Shown: positions 45,244 through 57,576 of the stretch, one piece after another
How the letters are laid out: each line of letters starts with the position of its first letter
Position numbering within the stretch: the stretch's first letter is position 1
Origin: Gonapodya prolifera JEL478
Taxonomy: Eukaryota > Monoblepharomycota > Monoblepharidomycetes > Monoblepharidales > Gonapodyaceae
Assembly: GCA_001574975.1 (NCBI GenBank)
Contig: KQ965740.1
Location: 530,647 to 594,646, forward strand
Direction of reading: 5' to 3'
DNA length: 64,000 nt
The notes under the pieces: generated by a model
Database searches by the model: none
Told to the model about the DNA's origin: nothing
The model's input: only the letters and a program-made list of their open reading frames with translations
Made by a program: the position numbers and the translations under genes

Positions 45244-46543
45244 TCTGAAATGAGAGAGCAAGGACCCGTGTTGTGGTGACTTTCGGAAGATTCGCCGCTT
45301 CATAAGGGAAACGAGGGCCACGACCGTGACGTCACTTTTGCCCTCTCTATGTGCTCTACATTTAACCCTTATTTTTACATTTGCTTGACTTTCTTTACAA
45401 CGTTGTTCTAACATAGCAAATTTGCTCGTTTGGCAGTGACAACTCCGTTTTATCGCCTATCGTGCATTCCGTCAAAATTTGAGATACCGCACTACGCGGA
45501 GTCACGCCGACACGTAACGGCTCTGATATTCTTCGGACAGCAGTCGGCAATGCGACACAATGAAGAGGGTTCAATGACGACTATGCTCTGAGAAGTGACA
45601 GTGGCTCCTCTGGATAGTTCCGTGAAGCCTTTTCATGAGACGTCGGGCTAAATCAAAAAGACGGTTACCTCATTGACGTCGTTCCAGCCACTTTCGTGTG
45701 ACCCATTTCTTTCGTTCTAACTCACAGATGGTGAGCACCCAATCTGCTCATTTATGCGCCCCCGAGAGAAGATCTTTTGCAAGACCTCCACCGCGAGAGA
45801 GCCGCGGTTCTCTTTCCGAACTCTTACTGTGTGGGGTCCAGGGGGATCAAGGTCAACTCCGATTGAAACGTTGGGACAGAAGTCTCAATTCAGAGGGTTG
45901 AATACCCTTTCTTAATATATAAACTCGTCAAATATACGTGAGCAGATTTTCTTCGCTCTCTGAAAAAGTGTTGGATGAGTCAATTGTTTGTGTTTGAGGG
46001 GTTGCTCAAAGGGTTGGCTTCCAGTGTGTGTGGCTTTTGGAAGTGGATTCGCCTGTGATGGGAGAGATTATAAGTTAAAGGGGAATGATAAATTGAGCGT
46101 GAAAGTGGCAGGAGAGACGCTAGGATTTATTACTAAAATTGGAAAGCAAAGAACTGCAGGAGTGAGGAGGTCCCTTTTTTTTCATGAAGTGGCGGAACAT
46201 ACACGAAGACTTTCATTGAGCAACACCCCCATACCATCGGGAGCCTCACATCGAGTGAGGAAACACTGAGACGGAGCGGAAAAGAGAGCGGACAGCAGAA
46301 ATGAGAGTGCGGACGTCGCTGATGTGCGCAGACGGAGCGGGCGACTGGCGGGACTCTCGAAGGGTGCGGCGTGGACGGACGGATGATGAGGGAGAAGTGG
46401 AGGCGAGAGAAAACGGGAGAGATGGGAGGGGCGAGCGGCGAACGGGGGATGGATGGAGTCGGACAGAACAGTTGGAGCGAGGGGACTTGCACACCCACCA
46501 CAATGCACGGAGAACCCGCCTTTCTCTGCGGACGCTCGTGCCT
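45244..46543. other. Intergenic region between nitrate reductase and a wall-sensor-like gene
   Basis: 1.3 kb between divergent genes, AT-richer than the flanks, with TATA-like stretches near 45915. No coding frame is supported. It should contain the nitrate reductase promoter; I did not identify specific GATA or pathway-specific sites with confidence. Confidence 0.5.
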
Positions 46544-47536
46544 ATGCTGCCACTGCTCGCACTCGTGCTCGTCTCTCTGCTGCCATCGCCCGCCCTCGCT
46601 TGGTCCGACAAGAGCGACAACCAGTATCTGCCCTACTGCCCGACTCCAGACGGCGTCGACTGGCACGACTACTGGGCATCCCAGCCACAGGCGGCGGAAC
46701 CCCCAGTCACAAACATCCGGAGACTTAGACGCCACATCTGCCAGCCTCCTCCGCTTCCCCCCTGTCCAAACCAGGACCAATGGGGTCCCAATGCTGGATC
46801 TCATGTGAGGAGACACGAGTGTCTGCTCTATTGCAAGGAGGGACAGACGTACGGTTGCTTGCCTCGTGTAAGTTATGCAACGTCCCTTCAATCTCGCTGC
46901 ATCTCCCGCTCACGGTCAACTCTACTTTCCACTTCCTCGCTCTCGACTCCCGCATCACACATTCTTTCTTCCCAGTCATGGCATGACCCTCCGTTCAACT
47001 ACCCTCCTGGTCCTCCCCCACCTCCCGGCACGGGCAACGGCGGTGGAAACGGGGGTGGCACTGGCGGCGGCACCGGCACCGGAAATGGTGGTGGCAACGG
47101 AGGCGGCAGCGGCGGTACGGGCAGCGGGGGTGCAGGCGGGGGAACAAAACCACCAACCACCGCTTCGGCCTCTGCCAAACCCGGTGCAACATCCACCTCC
47201 ACCTCTGTCACAGCCTCCACCACCGCGTCCTCGTCATCAACCACAACTTCCCCCTCCTCTTCCTCCTCCTCCTCTTCTTCTCCCTCCACGCTATCTTCCT
47301 CACCCTCATCATCCTCCCCATCCTCCGCTCCCCCTCCCTCCGCAACCCAACAATCCTCCTCCTCCCCGCCACCCGCGCCATTCACCCAAACCCCCGGCTT
47401 TGCGGCCACCATGGCCGGCATCGGCGTGCTCGTGCTCATCGGCGGCGGCGTGTGGTGGGGCGGCGAGCGCTGGAGCAGTCGCCGCGTCCAGGACCTTGGC
47501 GGAAGAGGTGGAAGTCCCAGCGCGCTTGTCAGATAG
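46544..47536 (+). CDS. Ser/Thr-rich single-pass membrane protein, wall-sensor-like
   Basis: Starts at ATG 46544 with a signal peptide (MLPLLALVLVSLLPSPALA). A short Cys-containing ectodomain follows (YLPYCPTPDGVDWHDYW, CPNQDQWGPNAGSH, CLLYCKEGQTYGCLP). After a 108-nt intron (46868-46975) comes WHDPPFNYPPGPPPPPG, a Gly/Asn/Thr repeat region, and a Ser/Thr run likely to be heavily O-mannosylated. Near the C terminus is one helix (AATMAGIGVLVLIGGGVWW) and a short basic tail. This is the layout of fungal WSC/Mid2/SKG6-like surface proteins, though the Cys pattern does not match the WSC domain. The frame stays open upstream to 46301, but the signal peptide fixes the likely start. Confidence 0.75.
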   Translation: MLPLLALVLVSLLPSPALAWSDKSDNQYLPYCPTPDGVDWHDYWASQPQAAEPPVTNIRRLRRHICQPPPLPPCPNQDQWGPNAGSHVRRHECLLYCKEGQTYGCLPRVSYATSLQSRCISRSRSTLLSTSSLSTPASHILSSQSWHDPPFNYPPGPPPPPGTGNGGGNGGGTGGGTGTGNGGGNGGGSGGTGSGGAGGGTKPPTTASASAKPGATSTSTSVTASTTASSSSTTTSPSSSSSSSSSPSTLSSSPSSSSPSSAPPPSATQQSSSSPPPAPFTQTPGFAATMAGIGVLVLIGGGVWWGGERWSSRRVQDLGGRGGSPSALVR

Positions 47537-47556
47537 AGCGCCGCGAAATTAGTGCC

Positions 47557-47582
47557 GGGGGGGGGGGGGGGGGGGGGGGGGG
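47557..47582. repeat. Run of 26 consecutive G
   Basis: Begins 20 nt after the stop codon of the wall-sensor-like gene and is followed by T and five more G. It could form intramolecular G-quadruplexes in the 3' UTR RNA and is a likely site of length error. Confidence 0.9.
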
Positions 47583-47883
47583 TGGGGGAGAAAGGGGACA
47601 GTTCGGGTACGAGCGAGTGCGTTGCGTGCAGCGTGCACGGCGGACGCCCGAAAAGAGAACTTATTATTATTGAGTCTTTAGAACTTTACTACTTTATTTT
47701 ATGTAACGAACACATGTTCGGGATCGTAATATATGATGGCGTCTCTCTCGTGCAATTTGTAGGGTCCTTGATTGTGAATCGCAATATGTAGTTCACACGT
47801 GCCATTGATGTTGCACCTCGGCTCATTACAATTAGTATTACAAAGACCTACGGAACAGCACCCGTGCATAGTAAGTCCCCTTT

Positions 47884-49317
47884 TCAAACTTTGCTTTTGC
47901 CAGGCACTTCAACGACGTGGTACCCCGACCGAGGGAAGTGGGTCACAACGTCGAGGCCGCGAGCTAAGGGTGGAGGTACATTCAGCTGCGAAGAAAAGGC
48001 TGTGCAAGTATCGAAACTTACCATTCGTCCATCGCAGACTAATCGTAGAGGCGGAGAGACCGTCTGGGCAAAGGCAAAGGTGAATTCCGCCCATGCGTCA
48101 GTCAATCCGGGGATGCACCCATTCCTTCCCCCGTTACTCACAAACCGACCCAACCACCACCGGCGGTCGTCCCAAAGTCACTTGGTCCTCGGGAATGACG
48201 CCCACGACATCGCCCAGCTTGCGTCCGTTCCCGTCCGCGCCATCGTCTCCAATCGACTTGGCGAACGCACCGGCGCGGCTTGCAAGTTCGGCGGCGGCGT
48301 ACGCCGTCTCCCCCGAGACGAGTGGCACGGCAGGGATGTCGGCGGGGGACAGTGTGGGGAAGCCGAGGAGGGTCAGTTTGCGGAACCAGCGGAAAATGCT
48401 TGGGTACTGATTAGGCACGATTGGTCAGGTGCTCGATGTTAGAGTGGCCTGTTGATGCCGAAAACTTACGTTCTTCTCGTTCCAAATCTTGGGCTCCATC
48501 TGGAACATGTCGATAAAGCGAATGGGGGTCCAGCATTGCACATCCGCCAGATGGACGTTTTCGGTACCCAATACCCAAGGCGTCTTGGAGGACCGGAGTT
48601 GAGCCTCAAGGAAGTCCAGGTGCGCACGGAGCTGGTCACGGGCAAATGGCTGTGCGGCAACGATGGCGGCGGGGTTGATGGCTGGATGAAGGGGTAAGTA
48701 TTCAGTGCATAAAGAGGCATTACGCTTTCAGGAGACTCACGTCTCCCACTGAGTTGCTCTCTGTCCCTAATAAACGCCTCGGGAAGACGACCGTCGTCGC
48801 GCCAGGGCATGAGGCCGACGGCACACCCGAAAAACAGCTTGTCACTCCACACTTGCAGAGCGTAGCTCATGCCTTCGTGTTCCCCAGAAGCGCCGCGAAG
48901 AGATGGTGTCGGGAACCTCGATTCCAATTCGCGGATCATGCAGTTTGTGTCGCAGTAAACGTCTGCACCGATTTGCAGAATTGGGATGCGGCGATATCCA
49001 CCCGATAGGTCAGGCGTCAAATTTCTACGGAGTCCAATCGGGTCGATTCGTGATTAGGTCAAATGAGAGTGCCAACTGATGCGATTTCCCAGGCTTACGG
49101 GCGAGGCATGATATTTGTCGTGCGATGGTAAACCCATTTTATTCCCTTCAGTTGCATGTACAGCATCGCCTGGGGATTGCATCGGACGGTGAGCACGGAC
49201 TCTGAAATGGGTTCCGATGAGCGGGAATATCACTTTTTGTGCGAACGGGCTGCCATCGTAGCCGTGGAGGATTGGCGTCGAGACGAGAGCTGAAGGATCT
49301 GAGATTGTTTCGGGCAT
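47884..49317 (-). CDS. Glutathione S-transferase-fold protein of a fungal family
   Basis: N-terminal thioredoxin-fold part: STPILHGYDGSPFAQK, KGIKWVYHRTTNIMPRPNL, LSGGYRRIPILQIGADVYCD, TNCMIRELESRFP. The helical part includes PEAFIRDREQLSG, PFARDQLRAHLDFLEAQL, VLGTENVHLADVQCWTPIRF and YPSIFRWFRKLTLLG. The C-terminal extension has GVIPEDQVTLGRP and a final domain ending HFPRSGYHVVEVPGKSKV, as in fungal GST-like proteins with an extra C-terminal beta domain. Glutathione conjugation is likely but the catalytic residue is not certain (SPFA rather than a clear Ser/Cys motif). About six introns; the intron inside the first thioredoxin segment is unusually short in my model (about 34 nt), so that junction needs care. 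Confidence 0.75.
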
Positions 49318-49603
49318 CTTTAGCTGCGTGGCAGTTTTGGAAAATGTGGGAATCGGGTTTTGGGTGCCGACGCACAATGAAGACAGGGGCCATTTCGTCT
49401 TCTGGACATTTCGTTTTATTAATGCAGTGATTTATCCTCAAGTAGAAGTAGTTAGTAGATGTTATTAATTTTGATGGAATTGATTGACTCACACAGAACA
49501 AAACAATGTACAATGGAGGGTAACCAAAAGTAAGAGTACTACTCCCATCTAACAGCGCCAGAGATCGGCAAAACAATAACCCTCCCCAACCACCCATCCC
49601 GCA

Positions 49604-52277
49604 TTAAACATCTTCTCCGTTCCCATTCAGTGTGACTTGCCGCTCTCGCGGGCCCACTGCTTCTTCATCCCCACTGACTGCAACGACTTCGTTTGCCAAA
49701 TCCCTCTCCTCCTTCTCCTGTTCTTCTTGCTTTCTCTTTTCGACCTCCCTTGTGGATATCGCAGCCGACAGCAGCAGCCCGAGGACAAAGACAATAGACG
49801 CGGCCACCATGACGACACGTTCGCGACGAACCTGCACGAGACGGCCGTAGAACATTGGGAAAGTGAGTTGCGCGACTGAGGGCGAACGATTTGGGTGAGA
49901 CAATGTGGAGATCAGGACCAGTGGGACTCGAGCAACTTCCACATTCGATATGACACTCACGAATCGTCGCAACTCCTTCCATAACCTGAAGTGCCGAAAA
50001 CACTCTCGCTTGCGCATCCGCACCTGCCAGGGTCGACAAGAGGCCCCTCGTCGCCGGGGCGCCAAGAGAGTGCGCCAATGGGGCCAAGATAGCACCCGCT
50101 GGGAAGGGAACGGGACATGGTTCGATTCGAAAGGCGATAGAGAAATGATCGTAGCAGGACGCCCACTCACCGGCCATCATTTGCCACCCGCTCATTGCGG
50201 CGGCGAAAATGAGATAAATCACAACGTCTCCCAGTAGGCCGATCCTGACGAACCACACTTCGTACGAGCGGCCGAGGACGCGCTGAGGAATAGTGGGTGT
50301 GCCCGTGCCGGTTAGACGGGAAGAAACAATCTAGTCCGGGCCCGAAAGAGTAGAGGAAAAAGTAAACACGTACCTCGCCCCAACTCACGGCCCTCGGCAG
50401 GACGACCATGAGCGCCAGTGCCTCGCCAACCGCGAGCATTGAAATGAACAGACCGAGCTCAAACGCGCCCCACTCAAATTCGAGGCGGGTGTAAAGGACC
50501 ATGACTGATAGAAGGTGGGTGTCAGGATTCGTACTCCCAGAGCGTCCTTAACCCCCTCCCCATAACGGCCATAAGCGAGCCTCATCACTCACTTGACCGT
50601 CCTCCTGCACTCCCCACGGTATACAGAAACACGACCAGGACAAGCACGGTGCGCTCCCACTTGCCGCGGGATGTGAGCGACTCGGTGGCGTCACGGAGGC
50701 GGGACCATAAGCCCACCGCGGGGGCCGTGGCTGGTTTGGGGGTTAAATCGGGGGAGGCGGAGGAAGCGCGTTTGGGAGGGTCCCTGACGAACGCGGCGAT
50801 GAATGCGAGGACAAGGACGTCGCAGATGAAGGCGAAGTAGAAGGCGGTGAGGTTGGAGTTGGTGAGCTGGTTTTGTTTGAGTGGTTGGAGGTTGCGGGCG
50901 GGAGAGTCGGAGCGTCGGGATGATTAGGTGAGAGGAAAACGAGCTCAAGTGAGGAGACTTACTTTGACGAGAATACCACCAAGAGCAGGCCCGAGAAGAA
51001 GGGAGAGCATCTGCGAAGGTGGAGGGGTAAGTAACCTTCACTCGGTGAATCCAGCCTTTTCGTCATTGAGATTGTCTATTTCTTTTGGATGACCATTCGA
51101 CCACGCTCCCATGCACCCTCTCCAACAAATTCCCCGCCGCCATCTCTCCACCAAAACACTCACAAAAGCAGCCTGTATCCGTCCCATTACCAACGTCCTA
51201 TCACCCACGGCCGTCACATCGGCCACCATCCCCATAACAGCAACACTAACGGCCCCGGCGCCACCGAAAAACGCGCCGACAACAGCCACGCCCAAGATGG
51301 CCCACAGGGCCTGCTCGTAACCGAGCACCATCGCGCCGGGGGCGTCATTCATGGCCCTGGTGATGACCACGATGGCGCCGTCGGAAATGATGGCACCGAG
51401 GACGGGGAGGGCGAGAAGCCATGTGCGCCCCAGTCGGGTGTCGCTGAGGTGTCCCAGAACGGGGACGAGGAGGAGAGGTGGGAGCGCGGTGGAGACGGAG
51501 AAGAGGGAGGCCCAGGAGGCGGCGGTGGCTGTGAGTGGTGAGAGCAGGTAAGGATGCGGCAGTAAAAGAAGGGTGGAATGGACACGCGGGTGCGGAGGAT
51601 GCATAAGCGTCAATGGAGCTCCCCGATTCAAAGCCAGTGGCCCTCTCCCGTTTCGGTCGACAGGGAATCATGCAAGCACCATCGCCCTCGACCCCCTTCG
51701 CCTATCCTCACCTTGCACTATCGGTGCGTTGCAGCGGTCAATTTCCGAAAGGTCTGAGCCCGTTGGCGGGAGGCTGAGACGATTCGGATGAGTGCATTGT
51801 TCGAATGCATTTAGCAATGCGATCACGCGACTCAGACTCACACGTCGTCGCAAATCCATTGAATGATAAGTTGCTGTAGGGGGATCCACAGAGCAAGCTG
51901 GCCGATCTGGTGTGGGTGCGGGTGAAAGTGAGTCAAGGGGTGCAAGCGCACTTTGCAATTACAGGGCAAAAAGGGAAGGGTGCTTTCCCCCCCACACCGA
52001 ACAACGGCCCAGCAACCCGACACCGCTCGCTCACCGTGAAAACGAGTATCGGAATCGCAACTCTCCACATGAGTGGCGATGCACGATCCCAGTCTGTCGT
52101 TATCCGCGATGCCGACGATGCCAGCAGGGGATCTCTCGCCTCGTCGTCGTTGCCGCCGTCGTAGATTGCGGTTTCGGTGTCGTCCTCTGCGTCGTCCATG
52201 TGTCCGCCGCGCGACGCAGAGAGTGGGGGAATGGGGGAGCTATCGGCCCGGAGAGGAGAGTCGACCGACGCAGCCAT
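49604..52277 (-). CDS. Major facilitator superfamily transporter, H+ antiporter-like
   Basis: Starts MAASVDSPLRADSSP with a cytosolic acidic lead and the first helix (MWRVAIPILVFTV). Later exons encode RCNAPIVQ (the Cys-Asn-x-Pro-x-Val-Gln loop seen in many fungal members), LPPLLLVPVLGHLSDTRLGR (the motif A G-x-L-x-D-x-x-G-R form), TWLLALPVLGAIISDGAIVV, VMGMVADVTAVGDRTLVMGR, SLLLGPALGGILVKN, a large central cytosolic loop (RDPPKRASSASP), then FLYTVGSAGG, WGAFELGLFISMLAVGEALA, RIGLLGDVVIYLIFAAAMSG and VVMVAASIVFVLGLLLSAAI, ending with an acidic tail. That is about twelve helices in two halves, resembling tetracycline-resistance-type exporters. Substrate unknown. 52278-52731, upstream, holds no gene. 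Confidence 0.8.
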
Positions 52278-52731
52278 TGGCGTTTTCCGGAATGGCGACG
52301 AGATTCGGGCGGTTTGTAGGTGGTGCACAGTGCAGTCCACGACTTGCAGCAGACGCCCTCGGCAATGCCAATAAGGTGGGTTCGGTGTGTGACTTACGGA
52401 GCTGCTTTGGCCCGCGGCTAAACTTCTGGAAACGTCGCAAGTGGCAAGGATGCGCGATTCCATCGACGCAAGGTTGTTTGCTCCACTTTGTTCCACCAAT
52501 TACTGTACGTTTACACAACGGAGATGTGTGTCCAGAAAGGGTTGCATAGTATGTCTCTCCGTAAATAGTGCGTCACATACGAACAACAATTTTCGGTTTC
52601 TTGTCTCATCCCCCCACGCACTCTGTTTTGAGCGTGTTACGTGCATGAAAAGTTTTGAATGATGAACAATAAATTACACCAGAATGCTCAATTTCCTAAA
52701 TGTCGAAACCGCCACCGCACCCCTTCCTCCT

Positions 52732-54211
52732 TCACTCCTCCTCCTCCTCAGACGACTCACCCTCCTCATCACTGTCATTGTCCTCACTATCGTCCACCGC
52801 CGTCCGCTCGCCCTCCTCATCCGCACTTCCCGACACATCTTTCTCCTTCGCCGGCGCCGCAAGTGGGGCCAAAACCTCGACCACGGAAAGCATGGACGCC
52901 CGCCCCTCGACCAAGCAGTCAAACACGTGCTTCTGGATCGCGGCGATCGTGAGCCCCTTCGCGAACCGGTCCGCGAACTTGACGTGCTCGCTCGCGTACT
53001 CGGGTGCCAGACGTGCAAGCGCCTCCAGCACGGCCTCGCGGGAGGGAAGCCCGACCTCCATGCAAAAGTCCACCCGCCCGGGCCTGATGAGCGCCGGGTC
53101 GAGCTTGTCGAGATGGTTGGTCGTCATGAACACGACGAAGCCCTTCTTGGTGGCGATCCCGTCCAGGGCGTTGATGAGGGTCGAGAAGTCCACTTTGGTC
53201 TTGGACTCGCGCCGGTCGACGAACAGCGCGTCAACGTCCTCCAGAAGCAAGAACGACGCGCGCGGCATGTTGGTAAGCAGGGTCTCCAAGTCCGTGGCCT
53301 TGAGGTCCCCCGTGATAGCCAGGCGTGCAATGTCCCTCTGGAAGTGACTCGCGATCGCAACGCACACCGACGTCTTGCCCGTCCCCGGCGGGCCGTGAAG
53401 AAGGTGGATGCGCTTCCACGTGACGCCCGTGCGGTCGTACAGGGCCTTGTTGGAAAAAAAGAACTCGAGCCCCTTCACCAACCGCTCCTTCTGCGCGGCG
53501 TCCAGGTACACCGTGTCGAGCGCGCGCGAGTCTCGCGTGACGAGGGTCTCCCAGTAGTAGGAGCCGCACCCCTTGACGGCCCTGTGCACCACCGTCTTGC
53601 CCTGCTGTCGTTCCGGGTCCTTCCACCGCGCAGCAAGCTCGCGGCCGATTTCCGTGAGCACGCGCTCCCCGACGCCCTCGGTCATGTCGTGCACGCGGAT
53701 GATCAGGTACACACCCGTGCGGCTCCGGTGGGCCTCGCCGGGCTCGATGAGGTCGATGTCGCATGGAATGCCGTCCCAGACGAACGGCCAGCGACGGGGG
53801 CCTTCGAATCGGGGGTGCCACCTGGAGTGATGAGAGGAGAGGGGCAGGTCAGCAAGCGAAAATAATGACATGGATGAGGATACCGTTCAATCCCCAGCAA
53901 AGTCCTCCTGCCCAAGTCCCCCCAACCTCCCCCCCTCTCTCTCTCTCTCCAACCACTCACCAAACAGAATCATCAATCTGAACCTTATCCGCCTTAAAAT
54001 CAGCCGTCAACGGAATCGCGCGCGAAAGCCCGGCCTTCTCCTGCAGCAGTTGTAGCACTTCAAAGTCCCCGCACGAGCGATCCTCGACGAGCGTGATATA
54101 GGTGTTGACGCGGAAGGTGCGGAATGTGGGGATGGGGAACGTGGGGATGGGGGTGGGGACGGTGGTATCCGAATTTGTGCCAGTGCGGGCCTCGAGAGGT
54201 GCGGGCGACAT
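52732..54211 (-). CDS. BCS1-like AAA ATPase with acidic C-terminal tail
   Basis: Exons 54211-53961 and 53821-52732 join in frame to 446 aa. The BCS1 N-domain is represented by FRVNTYITLVED and FVWDGIPCDIDLIEPGEAHR. The AAA core has HLLHGPPGTGKTSVCVAIA (Walker A), FLLLEDVDALF (Walker B), GFVVFMTTNHLDKLDPALIR (sensor 1) and RPGRVDF (arginine finger region). The tail ends in a long acidic run. True mitochondrial Bcs1 has an N-terminal transmembrane helix and moves the Rieske protein; no such helix is visible here, so this is one of the expanded fungal BCS1-like proteins of unknown role. A second, dead copy is at 21510-22345. Confidence 0.85.
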
Positions 54212-55724
54212 GAGGAAGTGTGGTGCGGGTTGTGAGAGAGCGGGAGAAGCGGGGTGTTTTTATAATGAATGGCCTGGGGCAAATGCCTGGCAAGTGAACT
54301 TGCCCACAGAAGGGTCAAATCAAAGTGTGTATATATGGCTAATATATTACCCTTACAAACCCGTTCTTTTTGCTTGGTTCATTCATTCAGTCGCACCTGC
54401 ACATACACGACAATGCCCGCGACGGAGGCAGATTTTGAAAGGGCTCTCGGTTGCCACTGTGCCTACGCTGCACCGCGGGGCGAGTGAGTGGTAGCTCCGA
54501 GTGACCAAATAAGTGCAGAGGTCGTATCCATCCCACAATTGCATTCAAGCAACCAAGCACACATTTTACTTTTTGGCATCTCAAAGGTTCGCGCGGCAAT
54601 GTGACTTCAGTCCGCACCATATGAATTCGTTGTACCAGACTGAGAGGAAACTGTGCCGATACCACCATTTCCGGGGTCCACCAAGGCGGGCAGCAGCAAG
54701 TCGGGACAAGGAATAGCCGCTCCATATCACTGATTGTCAAGAGTTAACACTGTAACAATATTATGATGTTGATATCATGAATTCGAGGTTCTTGGCGATG
54801 AAAATGGGACTCGCTGCGATGGTGTTACGGACATCGACTTCCAAAATGTCATTCCAACTCCCACCACGTTTCTATCATCGGGAAAGATCGCACATATTCC
54901 TCCAACTTCATTCCGTGTGACGATCGGGTAGATTTTGCGTCGATGGCTTCATTCGGTGGGAGGCGCTTTCATAAATGCGGACGTTCATTGGCTCCACAGA
55001 CACACTCTGCCGTACCGCCGGACCTCCACGTGCGTTTCCCGCAGCTCTCCCGACGTCTTGATAGCTGCCCGCAGTCGGTGACGGGACAGAAGAGGTCCGA
55101 GACAGCGCGATGCTTGGAGAGGAGTCATTTCTGAAGCGTTGGGAGGAAGCTGGCAGGCGGTATGACCGTGGTTAACTGAACAAGAAAGTGTGTGGGTTTT
55201 GAAGATGATTGGTTTTGGGAATCGCGGGGTTCATGATGGGTCCATTTCGGGTGGGTGGTGGATGGGGTGGTCCTCGTAGTGCGGCAAAATGAGCTGACTT
55301 GTCGACGAGAGCGAAGACGGGAAGAGAGTAGAATAGGACCCAAAGCAACTCAAACAAAGGGGTGGTACGCGGCAGTGTCAAGATTTCGTCATTCAGGCGC
55401 GATTGCAGCCATGGGGGCGCCTTGCGCTTTGATTCTTGAATATCCCATGACCAATGCGACGGCAACAGCTGGGATTGATGATTTTCACCAGATATGTAAA
55501 AGAAAAGGAGATAAATGAAAAATATTTTCCACCGAAAACTGCTAAATAAAAGGTGGCCGTTTTGACTCGGCATACTGATTCCTTATTCAGCAATTTAGTT
55601 CAGCCGGGTTTCTCCTTGGACCCAAGCAGGAACCCTTTCTCGCACCATTCCATCAACGTTCCAACGTGGATTGTTCCTGTCGCCAATCTTCTCCCCCTCG
55701 CCTCTCGCACCACCACACACCCCG
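54212..55724. other. Intergenic region with a weak hypothetical frame
   Basis: 1.5 kb between divergent genes. A minus-strand frame at 55573-55172 contains helix-like and hydrophobic parts (LFELLWVLFYSLPVFALVDK), and a Ser-rich frame continues downstream (SPSIALSRTSSVPSPTAG near 55120), separated by a TAA that a short intron might remove. I could not build a full gene. It may be a decaying membrane protein gene or chance. Confidence 0.3.
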
Positions 55725-57311
55725 ATGGCATCGCACCTCAACCCTCTGCTCCCCTTCCTGAAGGGACACAGACACGCGGTCGTGCTGGATGGCGGACTCG
55801 CGACGGAACTCGAGGCAAAGGGAAAAGGTCGGTGCTCACTTTACACGTTTCCTACACTCCACCTTGTTTTGATTTCCCCCAATCGCCTGCCAATCGCCCA
55901 CCCAGACCTCAACGACTCGTTGTGGTCCGCAAAAGAGCTGTACGACGATCCCGACTGCATCAGAGACGTGCACCTCGACTACTACCGCGCCGGAGCGGAT
56001 GTGGCGACGACGGCGTCGTACCAGGGAACGTGAGTGGTGCAGCGGGGCTTGGTCTGGATTGCTCGTTGTTCATACTCACAGAACATATTTCCCTCCCAAT
56101 CCCACTTAAACGTTTGAAACCATCAGCGTTGCTGGATTTGTGAAGCGAGGATACTCGGAAAGCGAAGCGGAAGAGCTCCTTCGTCGGTGAGTGGTTCGTG
56201 GAGACCTTTACCGATGGAAGGCTTGAACCGAACGGCAGGGATTAAAACCGGGGAGCGCCGATCACCGCTCTCGGAGTTTGTTTCCTTGTGAACTGACAAA
56301 GCCCACCTGGCCCAACATTCTAGTTCCGTCTCCCTCGCCTTCGCCGCCCGTTCCCTCCACCTCTCCTCCCTCCCCCCCTCCATCACCCACCCAACTCCCC
56401 TCGTCGCCATCTCATCCGGCCCGTACGGCGCCGCACTCCACGACGGCTCCGAATACACAGGCTCCTACATCCCACACACCTCTGAATCCACGCTGCGGGA
56501 CTTCCACGCGGCCCGCCTCCGGGTCCTCTTCTCGGCCCCGGAAGTCGTGGAAAGCCAGCGAGGCGACTACCTCGTCGCGCTCGAAACCTTCCCCTCCGTC
56601 GTCGAAGCCCGCGCCGCCCTTGCCCTCTTCGAAACCTCCCCCCCCCCCTCCGGATCCCCGCCCGGCGAATTCGCGGGAACCCCCGTCCTCGTCTCCTTCA
56701 CATTCCACGTCTCCGGCGCATCCACGTGCTACGGCGAATCCATCGCCGACGTCGCCCGGGTCGTCCGCGACTCTCTCAACCGCGGGGCGAACCTCGTCGC
56801 CGTCGGGTGCAACTGCACAGCACCCCGGGCCGTCCCCCGCGTCGTGCGTGACCTCCGCGCGGCACTCGTGGCAGAGGGCGTCGAGGAAGGGCGGGTGGCG
56901 TTGCTGGCATACCCTAACCGTGGGGAGGAGTTCGACGTGATGCATAACGAGTGGCATCCCATCGGCGGGGACGGGTCTGCGAATGGGGACGAAGCGTCAT
57001 CGCCGGAAGGGTTCGGGAAGGCGGCCAAGGCGTGGCGGAAGTTGGGGTGCGAGGTCATTGGAGGCTGGTGAGTTGTGGCACTCGGCTTGCGCGAGGTTAC
57101 ATCCCTTGACCACGATCCGTATTCGCACTTCAGCTGTCGCACCACTCCCGCACACATTCGCGCCCTAGTTGCCGCGCTCGAAGACGCGCGCGATGAGAGC
57201 TCGGTCGGGCAAAATGGGGCGCAGGACGTTTCTCCGAACGCGGAGCTGGCCACGCGAGCGGTGGGGAAGGCGAATGGACACGCGGTGAATGGAGTACGGG
57301 TCGAGAAATGA
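55725..57311 (+). CDS. Homocysteine S-methyltransferase
   Basis: Zinc-dependent transfer of a methyl group (from S-methylmethionine or S-adenosylmethionine) to homocysteine, giving methionine. Five exons: [14 protein letters not shown] then [31 protein letters not shown] and [44 protein letters not shown]-type and [13 protein letters not shown], the Zn ligand [24 protein letters not shown]; and [16 protein letters not shown]. The three zinc cysteines (GCNC plus the GGCC pair, split by the last intron) are all present. Length about 390 aa fits the yeast Mht1/Sam4 family. It is convergent with the Cache receptor. Confidence 0.88.
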
Positions 57312-57576
57312 CACGATTGACGATTTGTAATGTTATTCGAATGATCATTTTAATAATGTAAAAGCGAGACAATTTTTCTTTCGAAAGTCGCCAATGGACG
57401 GGAAGTGGAAGTGGAAGTGGTCTTGTGGGAAAATAATGAGACACGAGATCACACGCGAGGAAGTACTGAACCACCGCGATGCTCCTGAATATTAAAAAAA
57501 TCACATACCACAAAGCAGACTCAATCATTTGCTTGGCAGTCCCCCAAAACCATCCACCGCCCCAACTTACCCGTCC

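Noticed and set aside
46875-47552. A 225-codon Pro-rich plus-strand frame
   Set aside because: It is the shifted frame of the Gly/Ser/Thr repeat region of the wall-sensor-like gene; composition alone keeps it open.
47557-47582. Poly-G as a telomere or transposon tail
   Set aside because: No repeat unit other than single G, no flanking target duplication, and ordinary genes on both sides.
56412-56957. A 181-codon minus-strand frame rich in Gly, Asp and Glu
   Set aside because: Antisense shadow of the homocysteine methyltransferase main exon, which carries the zinc motif.
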